DNA from: an uncultured Lachnospiraceae bacterium
GTDB taxonomy: Bacteria > Bacillota > Clostridia > Lachnospirales > Lachnospiraceae
Direction: 5' to 3'
Assembly: GCA_946546945.1 (NCBI GenBank)
Contig: CAMNOU010000022.1
Span: 1 to 37,838, forward strand
DNA length: 37,838 bases
Shown here: positions 22,122 to 30,031 of the stretch, piece after piece
How the letters are laid out: each line of letters starts with the position of its first letter
How positions within the stretch are numbered: position 1 is the stretch's first letter
Translations under genes and position numbers: made by a program
Notes under the pieces: generated by a model
The model's database searches: none
Told to the model about the DNA's origin: nothing
Seen by the model: the letters and a program-made list of their open reading frames with translations, nothing else

Positions 22122-24610
22122 GACCATGGAGACGGTTTGTGATACTGGTCATCGTTTTTATCGCCGGACTGGTCGGTTTTTCAAAAATGACAAACCATGA
22201 AAAAAGAGATCTTACAAAAGATATGGAAGAGGCGGTTTTACCCGTCGTGTATCTGACTGTGGGAGGGGAGCCGGTCAACGAACTGCATGGATATGCGGAC
22301 GGCATGGACGCCGCGTCTGTGAGGGACACGATCACACCGCTTCCGGACGGTGGAACACTCCCGGTAGAGATCGATACGTACGGGGCAGAAATAAAGAGCC
22401 TGGAATATGAAATCCGAAGTCTGGATACGACCCGTCTGGTACAGGATTCCGAAGCCGAAGAGCTGACTGCGACCGGGGACCGGATCAGCGCGGATCTGAA
22501 TATAAGAAATCTTTTAAGTGATGGGGAGGAGTATCTTCTGATTCTGAAGATCACAACCGCGGACAGGCCCTGTTATTATTACACGAGGATTATCAGAGAA
22601 GAGAACAGCTTCATTGATGAATGTCTTGCTTTTGTAAAATCTTTCCATGAAATAACCATGGATAAAGACCGGCAGAGTGAGCTGGCTGCCTACATGGAGC
22701 CGGAAGCGGATGCCGACAACACAACGCTCCAGAAGGTCTCCATTCACAACAGTCTTTCCCAGGCCTGCTGGGGGACTCTGGACGGCCATGCGGTTACAGA
22801 ACCGGTCGCATCCATCAAGGAGCTGAATGACACATATAATGTAATCCTTCTTCAGTATATCTTTACGTCTGAAAATGAAGACGGATCAGCCTCCTGGTAC
22901 AATGTGGAGGAGTATTATCGTGTCCGTAAGGGCGAAAAGAAAATATATCTTTTGAGTTTTGAACGCACGACAGAGGAGATTTTTGACGGAGACACTGTAA
23001 ACATACAGGGGAACAACCTGAACCTGGGCATCCGTTCCGCGGATGTGGATTACCGTTCGAATGAGACCGGAACGGTTGTATGTTTTGTACAGCAGGGCGA
23101 ACTCTGGAGTTATAATGTGACGGCCGGAATGCTGACCAGAGTGTTCAGCTTCCGGGGCGGCACGAAGGTGGACGCAAGAGAGAATTACGGAGAACATGAT
23201 ATCCGGATCATTCGCGCGGATGAGAGCGGAAGCATCGATTTTATTGTTTATGGCTATATGAACCGGGGAGAGTTCGAAGGACAGGTCGGAATCAGTGTCT
23301 GCCACTATGACTGTATGGCGAACACGGTACAGCAGAGTCTGTTCATCCCCTCCTCCGAGTCCTTCCAGATCATGAAAGAGGAGATCGGGCAGGCGATGTA
23401 TATCACCGATACCGGACTTTTCTATCTCATGATGGGACATCAGATCCATTGTATTAATCTGGAAACGAAGGAAGATACGCTCTTTATTTCCGACATCACG
23501 GACGATAATTATGAAAGTTCGGATGACGGACGGTATCTGGCCTGGACGAAGGGAGAGGCACAGGATGCGGCAGAACTGTATCTGACCGACTTTGAGAGCG
23601 GTACGACAGATACGATACCGGCCGGGGAGAACAACAGAATCCGTCCGCTTGCCTTTTTGCAGTCTGACTGTGTGTATGGAATCGCATCGGAACAGAATGT
23701 CTCAGAAGAGTCTTCTGTGTTTGCTATGAACAGAATCGATATCATCGATTCCGGGAGCCCGGATCATCCGGTGATCAAAAGCTATGACGGGAATGGCACC
23801 TATGTCACGGATGCCAGGGTAGATGACGGCAGCATTTATCTCAGCCGTGCGATCTACAGCAATGGGGTTTATGTGGAAACGGATCCGGACATCATCCGCA
23901 GCCGGGATATGCAGGAGGAGGTCATCTGCGCGGCTGAATCTGTCTCTGATTCCAAAGAGCGGGAGATCGTGCTTCAGCTGCCGTTTGAATCCGGCAAAAA
24001 AACTAGCCTCCTGATTCCGAAACAGATCGTGAATGAGGAATCGGTTCGCCTGGAACTGACCGGAGAAGTAACAGAGAGTGCTTATTATGTATATGCAAAG
24101 GGAAAAGTACTTCTGGGAACGAACCAGATCGCGGAAGCGGTCATTTGTGCGGATGAGAACCGGGGCGTTGTCATTGGACCGTCCCAGCAATATGTCTGGA
24201 AACGCGCAAAGCAGATATCTGCAGACATCGGGGTGACGGATATGGGGGGCAGCAGTGCCGAAGCCAAAGCGCTGACTATCCTGCTGAACCGGGCCGGAGT
24301 CCGTGCGGACACGGATGCGCTGGTGGGATCCGGCATGTCGGCCTATGAAATATTAAAAGAAAACATCACGGAGGTTCCGGTATACAATCTGACCGGCTGT
24401 ACGCTGGAACAGGTATTATATTTTGCCGGAGCCGGAGACCCGGTGCTGGCGATGTATAAAGGACAGGCTGTACTGATTACCGGATATGATGAAGAAAATG
24501 TTCAAATCTGGCATCCGGAAACCGGAGACCGTGAAAAGATTTCTATCAAAAACGCTGCGGAACAGTTTGCGGCTGATGGAAATGTGTTTATGACGGCAGG
24601 AGATTATTAA
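22118..24610 (+). CDS. Membrane-anchored exported protein with a C39-peptidase-like domain lacking catalytic residues
   Basis: An 830-residue protein anchored by one helix (FVILVIVFIAGLVGF, about 7-21). A beta-rich external middle part follows, with repeated strand patterns such as GELWSYNVTAGMLTRVFSF and DDGRYLAWTKGEAQDAAELY that suggest a propeller of four or more blades. The last 140 residues resemble the papain-like C39 fold: GMSAYEILKENITEV, LTGCTLEQVLYFAGAGDPVLA, then AVLITGYDEENVQIWHPETG. In active C39 domains a Cys begins the first helix and a His precedes the xVxVTGY strand; here these sites read GGSSAEAK and GQAVLITGYD, so neither is present. It probably acts as a binding or scaffold protein at the cell surface. 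Overlaps the methyltransferase by ATGA. Stop codon lies in a terminator loop. Confidence 0.75.
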   Translation: MRPWRRFVILVIVFIAGLVGFSKMTNHEKRDLTKDMEEAVLPVVYLTVGGEPVNELHGYADGMDAASVRDTITPLPDGGTLPVEIDTYGAEIKSLEYEIRSLDTTRLVQDSEAEELTATGDRISADLNIRNLLSDGEEYLLILKITTADRPCYYYTRIIREENSFIDECLAFVKSFHEITMDKDRQSELAAYMEPEADADNTTLQKVSIHNSLSQACWGTLDGHAVTEPVASIKELNDTYNVILLQYIFTSENEDGSASWYNVEEYYRVRKGEKKIYLLSFERTTEEIFDGDTVNIQGNNLNLGIRSADVDYRSNETGTVVCFVQQGELWSYNVTAGMLTRVFSFRGGTKVDARENYGEHDIRIIRADESGSIDFIVYGYMNRGEFEGQVGISVCHYDCMANTVQQSLFIPSSESFQIMKEEIGQAMYITDTGLFYLMMGHQIHCINLETKEDTLFISDITDDNYESSDDGRYLAWTKGEAQDAAELYLTDFESGTTDTIPAGENNRIRPLAFLQSDCVYGIASEQNVSEESSVFAMNRIDIIDSGSPDHPVIKSYDGNGTYVTDARVDDGSIYLSRAIYSNGVYVETDPDIIRSRDMQEEVICAAESVSDSKEREIVLQLPFESGKKTSLLIPKQIVNEESVRLELTGEVTESAYYVYAKGKVLLGTNQIAEAVICADENRGVVIGPSQQYVWKRAKQISADIGVTDMGGSSAEAKALTILLNRAGVRADTDALVGSGMSAYEILKENITEVPVYNLTGCTLEQVLYFAGAGDPVLAMYKGQAVLITGYDEENVQIWHPETGDREKISIKNAAEQFAADGNVFMTAGDY

Positions 24611-24629
24611 TCCCTGCCGTCATAATTTT
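24590..24629 (+). terminator. Intrinsic terminator after the C39-like gene
   Basis: Perfect 11-base-pair stem ATGACGGCAGG/CCTGCCGTCAT (24590-24600 and 24613-24623) followed by AATTTTT. The TAA stop at 24608-24610 is in the loop, so the terminator includes the last codons. Confidence 0.85.
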
Positions 24630-24676
24630 TCACAAAAATAATATATTACAACAAAGAAAAAATAAGGAAAAGCCTG

Positions 24677-24949
24677 TTGAATACGGAAATCGGAATTTTG
24701 ATGGTCGCCGGCGTCTGCGCCCTGGTCCTGATCATCGGAGCTTTAAAAAGAAATGCAGAAATTATCCTGAATTTCGCGGTTCGCATGGTCGTGTGCCTGA
24801 TTGTTGTCTACTTTGTAAACATGTATCTCTCTTCAAAAGGAATCGCGGTGTCGGTGGGGATCAGTCTCGCCAGTCTTTTGACATTCGGATGTCTTGGATT
24901 ATGCGGGGTTGCAGCCCTTTACGGGATTTTGTTCCTGCAGTTTTTATGA
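24677..24949 (+). CDS. BofA-like membrane protein
   Basis: A 90-residue protein with three hydrophobic segments: IGILMVAGVCALVLIIGAL, FAVRMVVCLIVVYFVNMYL and ISLASLLTFGCLGLCGVAALYGI. Length and the last segment (leucine-threonine-x-G-x-L-G-x-x-G) match the BofA family. In Bacillus, BofA holds the SpoIVFB protease inactive until pro-sigma-K is to be cleaved. Lachnospiraceae homologues usually lie outside sporulation operons. The TTG start at 24677 follows AAGGAAAAG. It sits between a terminator and the pilus promoter, so it may be transcribed alone or from an unseen promoter. Whether it acts in sporulation here is unknown. Confidence 0.7.
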   Translation: MNTEIGILMVAGVCALVLIIGALKRNAEIILNFAVRMVVCLIVVYFVNMYLSSKGIAVSVGISLASLLTFGCLGLCGVAALYGILFLQFL

Positions 24950-24987
24950 ATGTTGCACAATTCGTAAAAGCGGCGCAAAAAAGCATG

Positions 24988-25017
24988 TTTACAATCGGGA
25001 CAAAGGTGGTTTATAAT
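24988..25017 (+). promoter_or_regulatory. Promoter of the Tad-like pilus operon
   Basis: TTTACA (24988-24993) and TATAAT (25012-25017) with 18-base spacing, some 30 bases before the first pilus gene. No other clear promoter or terminator was found within the locus, so most of it may be one transcript. Confidence 0.6.
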
Positions 25018-25046
25018 CCATCTTACCAAAGGAAACGGGACGGGAG

Positions 25047-25592
25047 GTGATGAAAGTTGTTAGTTTTTTGAAAGTCTGTATCACGCTGGTATTCATTTTC
25101 GGTTCAGTCTGTATGGATCTGAACCGGGGGAAGATCGCGAACGGATGGATTCTGGCCGGGCTGCTTACAAGCCTGCTGATTCATATACCGGAGGCTTCCC
25201 CGGAGATGTGGCGGTCGGCTGCGGCGGGCATGTTTCTGCCGCTTGTGATCGGATGGATCCCGTTTCGCATGCGGGCTTTGGGTGCCGGTGATATCAAGCT
25301 TTTTATGCTGACCGGATTTTTGAACGGCGGCAGAGAAGTGTGTATGATTCTTCTTTTTTCTTTCCTGTTTGCGGCAGGAATCTCTCTTGGCAGATTGCTG
25401 AGTCTCAGACAGCTCTTGCAAAGTCTGAATCATTTTTATCATTATTTTCAATCGGTTCTTATTCAAAAAAAAATCCAGGTCTATCCCGGGCGATATCAGA
25501 AAGGTCATACGATCCATTTTTCCATGGCGGTTTTTCTGGGATATGCTGCCTGGCTGGGGGTGAAAATTTGCAAAAATATACTGTGTCTTTAG
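25047..25592 (+). CDS. A24-family prepilin peptidase (CpaA/TadV type), first copy
   Basis: A 181-residue membrane protease that removes the leader from Flp-type prepilins. Both catalytic aspartates of the A24 family are present: Asp24 in the CMDLNRGKIANGW loop and Asp82 in the GAGDIKLF motif (GxGD). It has about five or six helices. It lacks the N-methylation domain of PilD, as expected for CpaA. The start is uncertain: GTG at 25047 or ATG at 25050 both crowd the GGGAGG, and AAGGAAA further up gives better spacing for the GTG. It opens the pilus operon and overlaps the next gene by 25 bases. A second peptidase of the family lies at 32447. Confidence 0.88.
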   Translation: MMKVVSFLKVCITLVFIFGSVCMDLNRGKIANGWILAGLLTSLLIHIPEASPEMWRSAAAGMFLPLVIGWIPFRMRALGAGDIKLFMLTGFLNGGREVCMILLFSFLFAAGISLGRLLSLRQLLQSLNHFYHYFQSVLIQKKIQVYPGRYQKGHTIHFSMAVFLGYAAWLGVKICKNILCL

Positions 25593-26560
25593 GCGGCCTG
25601 GAGACCGGGTATATGCAGAAACTGGCATTATATCTGAGTGAGCGGCTTGGCAATTCGGCGCAGGTCGGAGTCATTGAAAAAGCGGATGAGGAAGTCGCTG
25701 TCCCGCCCGGAAAGAACGTCTGGATCGGATCAGAGGCCTTTATTGATACCTTGGGAAAAAAGAAAGCTGCCGGTGACAGGATCATTCTTACCGAAGAGGA
25801 GCCGGCAGAAAGTGCCGGTGAGATAAAAATATGCCGCTATCAGCCAAGTGAAAAGCTGTATCAGAAAATCATGCAGCATATACAGAAGATGACACCGGTC
25901 CCTCAGGTATCCCAACCGGAAACCCGGCAAAAATGGGCCGTCATCACGGCAGATGTTTCTGCCGGTGCACTGCTTGCCTTTTCGCTGACCTATGCACTGA
26001 TTCTGGGCGAAACAGCAGGAGTTCTGTATCTGAACCTGTCGGAATTAAGCGGGATGGAAGGCTTGCTGAGTCTGGAAAAGGGAAAGGATTTCAGTGACTA
26101 CATGATGAATCTGAGAGAAGGGGGCGGTTCGATGACGGATGGCTATTCGGGAAGGCTGGAGAATATAGACTATCTGCTTCCGGCTTTCAATCCGATGATT
26201 CTTCACGAGATACAGGAAGAGGATATCTGTAAGATGCTTCAGAGCATCCGTCAGGATGCACGGTATGAATGGGTGGTCGTCGCCATGGGGAATACCTGTC
26301 CGGGCTGTCAGCATATTTTATCCGGTGCAGACAGGCTTATTCATCTGACCGGCAGCGGTCTTCTGCAGGAATGCAGCCGGAAAGAGTGGACGCAGTTTGT
26401 CAGGTTGTGCAGGGAGAACCGTTCTTTCGATATGGAACAGGTTGTGTGTCCGGGATTTTCCTGTATGGAGAGAGGGATTCCTCTTCTTTATGAATGGATG
26501 GAGGGCCCGGAAGGGGAACTGATCCGGGGACTGATCCGGAAAGGAGAAGATGAGCGATGA
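25568..26560 (+). CDS. CpaE/TadZ-like protein without a recognisable P-loop
   Basis: A 330-residue protein placed where CpaE/TadZ lies in Tad loci. Residues about 1-100 form a receiver-like half beginning YTVSLGGLETGYMQKLALYL. From about 123 a MinD-like half starts with the strand WAVITADVSAGALLAFSLTY, where a deviant Walker A (K-G-G-x-G-K-T/S) would be expected but no lysine or GK[ST] is found. VLYLNLSELSG and WVVVAMGNT match the later strands. In other bacteria this protein localises the pilus machine at the pole or septum. The TTG start at 25568 with GGGGGTGA five bases before it is preferred; an upstream open stretch overlaps the peptidase gene. It overlaps cpaF by four bases. Confidence 0.7.
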   Translation: MQKYTVSLGGLETGYMQKLALYLSERLGNSAQVGVIEKADEEVAVPPGKNVWIGSEAFIDTLGKKKAAGDRIILTEEEPAESAGEIKICRYQPSEKLYQKIMQHIQKMTPVPQVSQPETRQKWAVITADVSAGALLAFSLTYALILGETAGVLYLNLSELSGMEGLLSLEKGKDFSDYMMNLREGGGSMTDGYSGRLENIDYLLPAFNPMILHEIQEEDICKMLQSIRQDARYEWVVVAMGNTCPGCQHILSGADRLIHLTGSGLLQECSRKEWTQFVRLCRENRSFDMEQVVCPGFSCMERGIPLLYEWMEGPEGELIRGLIRKGEDER

Positions 26561-27801
26561 ATGAAAACTGGAAAGAGATACGCCTGGGACTGATGAATGA
26601 TCTGGATATGACCAGGGATATCTCTGATGAAGAACTGAGAGAAATGATTGCGGATGAGGTAAGCCTGTACAGCAGAAGTCATTTGCTTTCCCTCAGAATG
26701 CGGGAGGACTATTGCCGGCAGATTTTCAATTCTTTTCGAAAACTGGATATTCTGCAGGAATTACTGGATGACGATGAAATCACAGAGATTATGATCAACG
26801 GACCGGAGCAGATTTTTTATGAGAAAGAAGGCCGAATCTGCAGATGGGAAGGAGGAAGACTCTCGGAAGAAAAGCTCGCAGATGTGATTCAGCAGATCGC
26901 AGGCAGTGCCAACCGGGCCGTCAATGAGGCTTCACCAATCGTAGATACCCGTCTTGCGGACGGTTCCCGCGTGAATGTGGTGCTGCATCCGATTGCGGTC
27001 GATGGTTCGGTTATTTCCATCCGTAAGTTTTCAAAGAACCCGATCACGCTTGAAAAACTGGTCAGGATGAATTCCATATCGCAGGAAGCTGCTGATTTTC
27101 TCATTCTTCTGGTGAGAGCCGGTTACAATATTTTTCTGAGCGGATCGACATCATCCGGAAAAACAACATTCTTAAACGCACTCTCAGAGTACATTCCGGC
27201 GTCCCAGCGCGTGATTACGATCGAGGATTCCGCGGAGCTTCAGTTAAAAGGGATTCCGAATCTGGTACGCCTTGAGACAAGAAATAAAAGCGGCAGCGGT
27301 GCGGTGCCTGTCACGATCCGGGATCTGATCAAAACTTCCCTGCGGCTTCGCCCGGACCGGATCATTGTCGGAGAAGTGCGCGGCGCCGAGGCTCTGGATA
27401 TGCTGCAGAGCTTCAATACAGGCCATGACGGCTCTCTGTCTACCGGGCATGCCAACAGCAGTGAAGACATGATTTCCCGGCTGGAGACGATGGTTCTCAT
27501 GGCGATGGATCTTCCGATGGAAGCGATCCGGCGCCAGATTGCCTCGGGGATCGACATCATGGTTCATCTCGGAAGACTGCGGGACAGGAGCAGGAAAGTA
27601 TTACAGATCTCAGAGCTTGACGGAATCAAAAATGGGGTCATACAGCTTCATACACTATACCGTTTTACAGAGACAAAAGAGGAAGGGGGCGTCATATGTG
27701 GCTGCTGGAAAAAGGAAGGCGAACTTAAGCATCTTTCAAAGATGGAGACAGAAGGACAAAAAGAAGCATACGAAAGGTTCCTGTCCGGGAAAGCGGTATA
27801 G
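26557..27801 (+). CDS. cpaF: Tad pilus assembly ATPase CpaF/TadA
   Basis: A 414-residue secretion ATPase. An N-terminal helical part is followed by the PilT-like core: LDDDEITEIMINGPEQIF, then VDTRLADGSRVNVVLHPIA, Walker A SGSTSSGKTTFLNAL (GSTSSGKTT at 196-204), Asp-box VITIEDSAELQL, Walker B region RPDRIIVGEVRGAEALDML, and the His-box STGHANSSEDMISRLE. It forms the hexameric motor that extends Flp-type pili. The C-terminus is longer than the core and ends in a charged tail. The ATG overlaps the previous stop (ATGA). Its 3' end probably overlaps tadB by about 100 bases. Strong assignment. Confidence 0.95.
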   Translation: MNENWKEIRLGLMNDLDMTRDISDEELREMIADEVSLYSRSHLLSLRMREDYCRQIFNSFRKLDILQELLDDDEITEIMINGPEQIFYEKEGRICRWEGGRLSEEKLADVIQQIAGSANRAVNEASPIVDTRLADGSRVNVVLHPIAVDGSVISIRKFSKNPITLEKLVRMNSISQEAADFLILLVRAGYNIFLSGSTSSGKTTFLNALSEYIPASQRVITIEDSAELQLKGIPNLVRLETRNKSGSGAVPVTIRDLIKTSLRLRPDRIIVGEVRGAEALDMLQSFNTGHDGSLSTGHANSSEDMISRLETMVLMAMDLPMEAIRRQIASGIDIMVHLGRLRDRSRKVLQISELDGIKNGVIQLHTLYRFTETKEEGGVICGCWKKEGELKHLSKMETEGQKEAYERFLSGKAV

Positions 27802-28540
27802 ACGATTCCTGCGTGCACCCAGGATGCCTCCGGAGGGGATGTGGAAACATATTCTGGCAGGCCTTGCCTTATCAGCAGGATGTGCCTGGCTGTTTTACCG
27901 TTCTTACCGGGCGCTGGTCCTAGCCTTGTTCATCGTACCTTTTTATGTGAGAGCGTGTATGATCCGGCATAAAAATGAGAGTGCCCGGAAGCTGAAAGAG
28001 CAATTCCTTTCTCTGATACGGATCGTATCCGGTTCGCTGGGGGCGGGATATTCGATGGAGAATGCCTGGAAAAACGCGCTGCCGGACATGCAGAAGCTCT
28101 ATGGAGAGGATGCCGCTATGTGCAGAGATCTGCAAAAGATGAATCAGAAGCTTGCCATGAATGAACCGCTCGAACAGGTGGTGGGAGATTTTGCATCGGA
28201 GAGAGGAATCGAAGATATCTGCCAGTTTGCGGAAGTCCTGCATTACGCGAAGAGGAGCGGAGGAAATTTAAACGAAATTATACGCAGAACCACCAGACAT
28301 ATGCAGGAGAAGGCGGATGTTCTGGCTGAGATTGAGAATGCTGTTGCATCGAAAAAAATGGAGCAGCGCATGATGAATCTCCTTCTGCCCGGTGTGCTCG
28401 TATTTATTACGCTCAGTTCGCCGTCTTACGCAGAGGCTCTCTATCACAATATTCCGGGTATCTGTGTGATGTCAGGATGCCTGGCCGGTTATCTCATCTG
28501 CCTGGTATGGTCGAAAAAGATAACAGACATAAGAGTCTGA
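27698..28540 (+). CDS. TadB-like pilus inner-membrane platform protein
   Basis: A type II secretion F-domain protein of about 280 residues. After a basic N-terminus comes a helix pair (HILAGLALSAGCAWLFYRSYRALVLALFIVPFYVRACMI), then the cytoplasmic F domain with FLSLIRIVSGSLGAGYSMENAW and FAEVLHYAKRSGGNLNEIIRRTT, and two closing helices. It forms the platform on which the CpaF motor acts, together with the TadC-like neighbour. The start is uncertain. GTG at 27698 has GGAAGGGGG eight bases ahead and would make the gene overlap cpaF by 104 bases. ATG at 27824 avoids most of the basic leader but has no clear ribosome binding site. Confidence 0.85.
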   Translation: MAAGKRKANLSIFQRWRQKDKKKHTKGSCPGKRYRRFLRAPRMPPEGMWKHILAGLALSAGCAWLFYRSYRALVLALFIVPFYVRACMIRHKNESARKLKEQFLSLIRIVSGSLGAGYSMENAWKNALPDMQKLYGEDAAMCRDLQKMNQKLAMNEPLEQVVGDFASERGIEDICQFAEVLHYAKRSGGNLNEIIRRTTRHMQEKADVLAEIENAVASKKMEQRMMNLLLPGVLVFITLSSPSYAEALYHNIPGICVMSGCLAGYLICLVWSKKITDIRV

Positions 28541-28562
28541 ATCAGCACAAAAGGAGGAGGTT

Positions 28563-29789
28563 TTGAAGACACGAAAAAAAGCATGGCTGGTGTTCTGCAT
28601 CTTTGCGGGGATGTCCGCAGCATCCCTGGCACAGGGCCATTGGGCGGGGGACGGGCTCTCCGGACGGGTAGAACGGCAGCCGGAAGGATCCGGAGGAACC
28701 AGCCGGACATTTTCGTATCAGATTGACGGAGAGGACGGACAGGATTTTTCATTGGATATCGCGCCGGTGCAGCGCGGGGAAAAGGAAGTCATGAAATTGC
28801 TCGCGCAGGCAGCGGATGAGTGGGAAACATGCTATCTCGGACAGAACAAATCCGTGAATGAGGTGAAGGGTGATCTGAATGTACCCGCAGCATTATGCGG
28901 AGGACTGGTGTCGGTGTCTCTGGAGAGCAGCGATTACAGTATTCTCGACACAGATGGCCATCTTCACACGGAACAGCTGGAAGAGCAGGGGAGCATTGTG
29001 GAACTGAGAGTGACATTTTCCTGTCAGGATTATGAGCGGATCGAAGAATATGCACTGCATGTCACCGGACCGGAAAAAGGCAGCAGGGAGTGGCTGGAAA
29101 GACAGCTGCAAAAGAAGGTGACGGAGCTGGAAAGAAGCAGCCGCACGCAGACGGATTTCCGGCTGCCTGAGACGGTTGGCGGACATGACGTTGTGTGGCA
29201 GGAGGAAAAGGACAGCCGGTGGATCTGTCTGCTCCTGATGGGAATGGCAGCCGCTTTCTGTATTGAATGGCGGGAACGGGAGAATGAAAGGAAACGAAAG
29301 ACAGACAGAAACAGGAAGCTCATGTACGAGTACCCGCTTATGGTGGATCAGCTGGCAACTCTTCTGGACAGCGGCATGACAGTCCGCCGCGCCTGGGAAA
29401 GAATCATCCGCTCTGTCCCGGAACGGCAAAAGAAGGACCGGCAGAGGGGGCCCGCTTATATAGAGGAAATGCAGATCACCTATCGTGAGATGAAGGAAGG
29501 GCGCGGGGAACGGGATGCGTATGAACGTTTCGGAAGCCGTATCGGACTTTTGCCTTACCGGAGGATCGGATCGATCCTGTCACAGAATATCTCAAAAGGG
29601 ACAGAGAATCTGAAGGCGCTTTTGCAGAAGGAATCACAGGAAGCGTTTGAAATGCGGAAAAACCAGGCCAGAAAGGCGGGGGAAGAGGCCGGAACGAGGA
29701 TGCTCTTTCCCATGATGCTGATGCTGCTGATGCTTCTTCTGGTGCTTCTTTTTCCCGCAATTTCGAATTTTGGCACAGGATTTTCTTAA
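28563..29789 (+). CDS. TadC-like platform protein with an exported N-terminal domain
   Basis: A 408-residue protein. It starts with a signal-like helix (AWLVFCIFAGMSAASLAQG) followed by about 190 residues that look extracytoplasmic: an acidic domain with LDIAPVQRGEKEVMKLLAQAADEW and a beta-rich part. A helix at about 220-238 (RWICLLLMGMAAAFCIEW) leads to a TadC-type F domain (YPLMVDQLATLLDSGMTVRRAWERII), and a final helix (MLFPMMLMLLMLLLVLLFPAI). Usual TadC proteins are about 300 residues without the exported part. The TTG start at 28563 follows AGGAGG. It partners the TadB-like protein under the CpaF motor. The extra domain could contact the pilus or wall. Confidence 0.8.
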   Translation: MKTRKKAWLVFCIFAGMSAASLAQGHWAGDGLSGRVERQPEGSGGTSRTFSYQIDGEDGQDFSLDIAPVQRGEKEVMKLLAQAADEWETCYLGQNKSVNEVKGDLNVPAALCGGLVSVSLESSDYSILDTDGHLHTEQLEEQGSIVELRVTFSCQDYERIEEYALHVTGPEKGSREWLERQLQKKVTELERSSRTQTDFRLPETVGGHDVVWQEEKDSRWICLLLMGMAAAFCIEWRERENERKRKTDRNRKLMYEYPLMVDQLATLLDSGMTVRRAWERIIRSVPERQKKDRQRGPAYIEEMQITYREMKEGRGERDAYERFGSRIGLLPYRRIGSILSQNISKGTENLKALLQKESQEAFEMRKNQARKAGEEAGTRMLFPMMLMLLMLLLVLLFPAISNFGTGFS

Positions 29790-29863
29790 AAAGGCGAAAA
29801 ACAGCCGTTTCGGTTTTGAGAGGGTGTTATCGCTGAAGATTTGAACAGAAGGAGGGAACAGTT

Positions 29864-30031
29864 ATGAACGAATGGAAACGTTTCTTAATGGAAGAAGACG
29901 GAATCGGGACCGTCGAGGTTATTTTAATTCTTGTTGTCATCATTGGTCTGATTATTATCTTTAAGAGCCAGCTGACGGCTCTGGTCAACAATACTTTTTC
30001 GCGTATTCAAAATCAGGCGGGAACGCTGTGA
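29864..30031 (+). CDS. Flp-type pilin, 55 residues
   Basis: A very small gene. The ATG at 29864 follows GAAGGAGGG and the protein is MNEWKRFLMEEDGIG... with a hydrophobic run from VEVILILVVIIGLIIIF, ending NQAGTL. The short leader, the EDGIGTVE junction with a Glu five residues into the mature form (a type IV pilin signature) and a single helix match the Flp1 class of Firmicute type IVb pilins. Cleavage is probably just after EEDG. It is likely the major structural subunit of the pilus. It is the right size and in the usual place, between tadC and the DUF5702 gene, whose GTG start overlaps its stop. Confidence 0.9.
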   Translation: MNEWKRFLMEEDGIGTVEVILILVVIIGLIIIFKSQLTALVNNTFSRIQNQAGTL

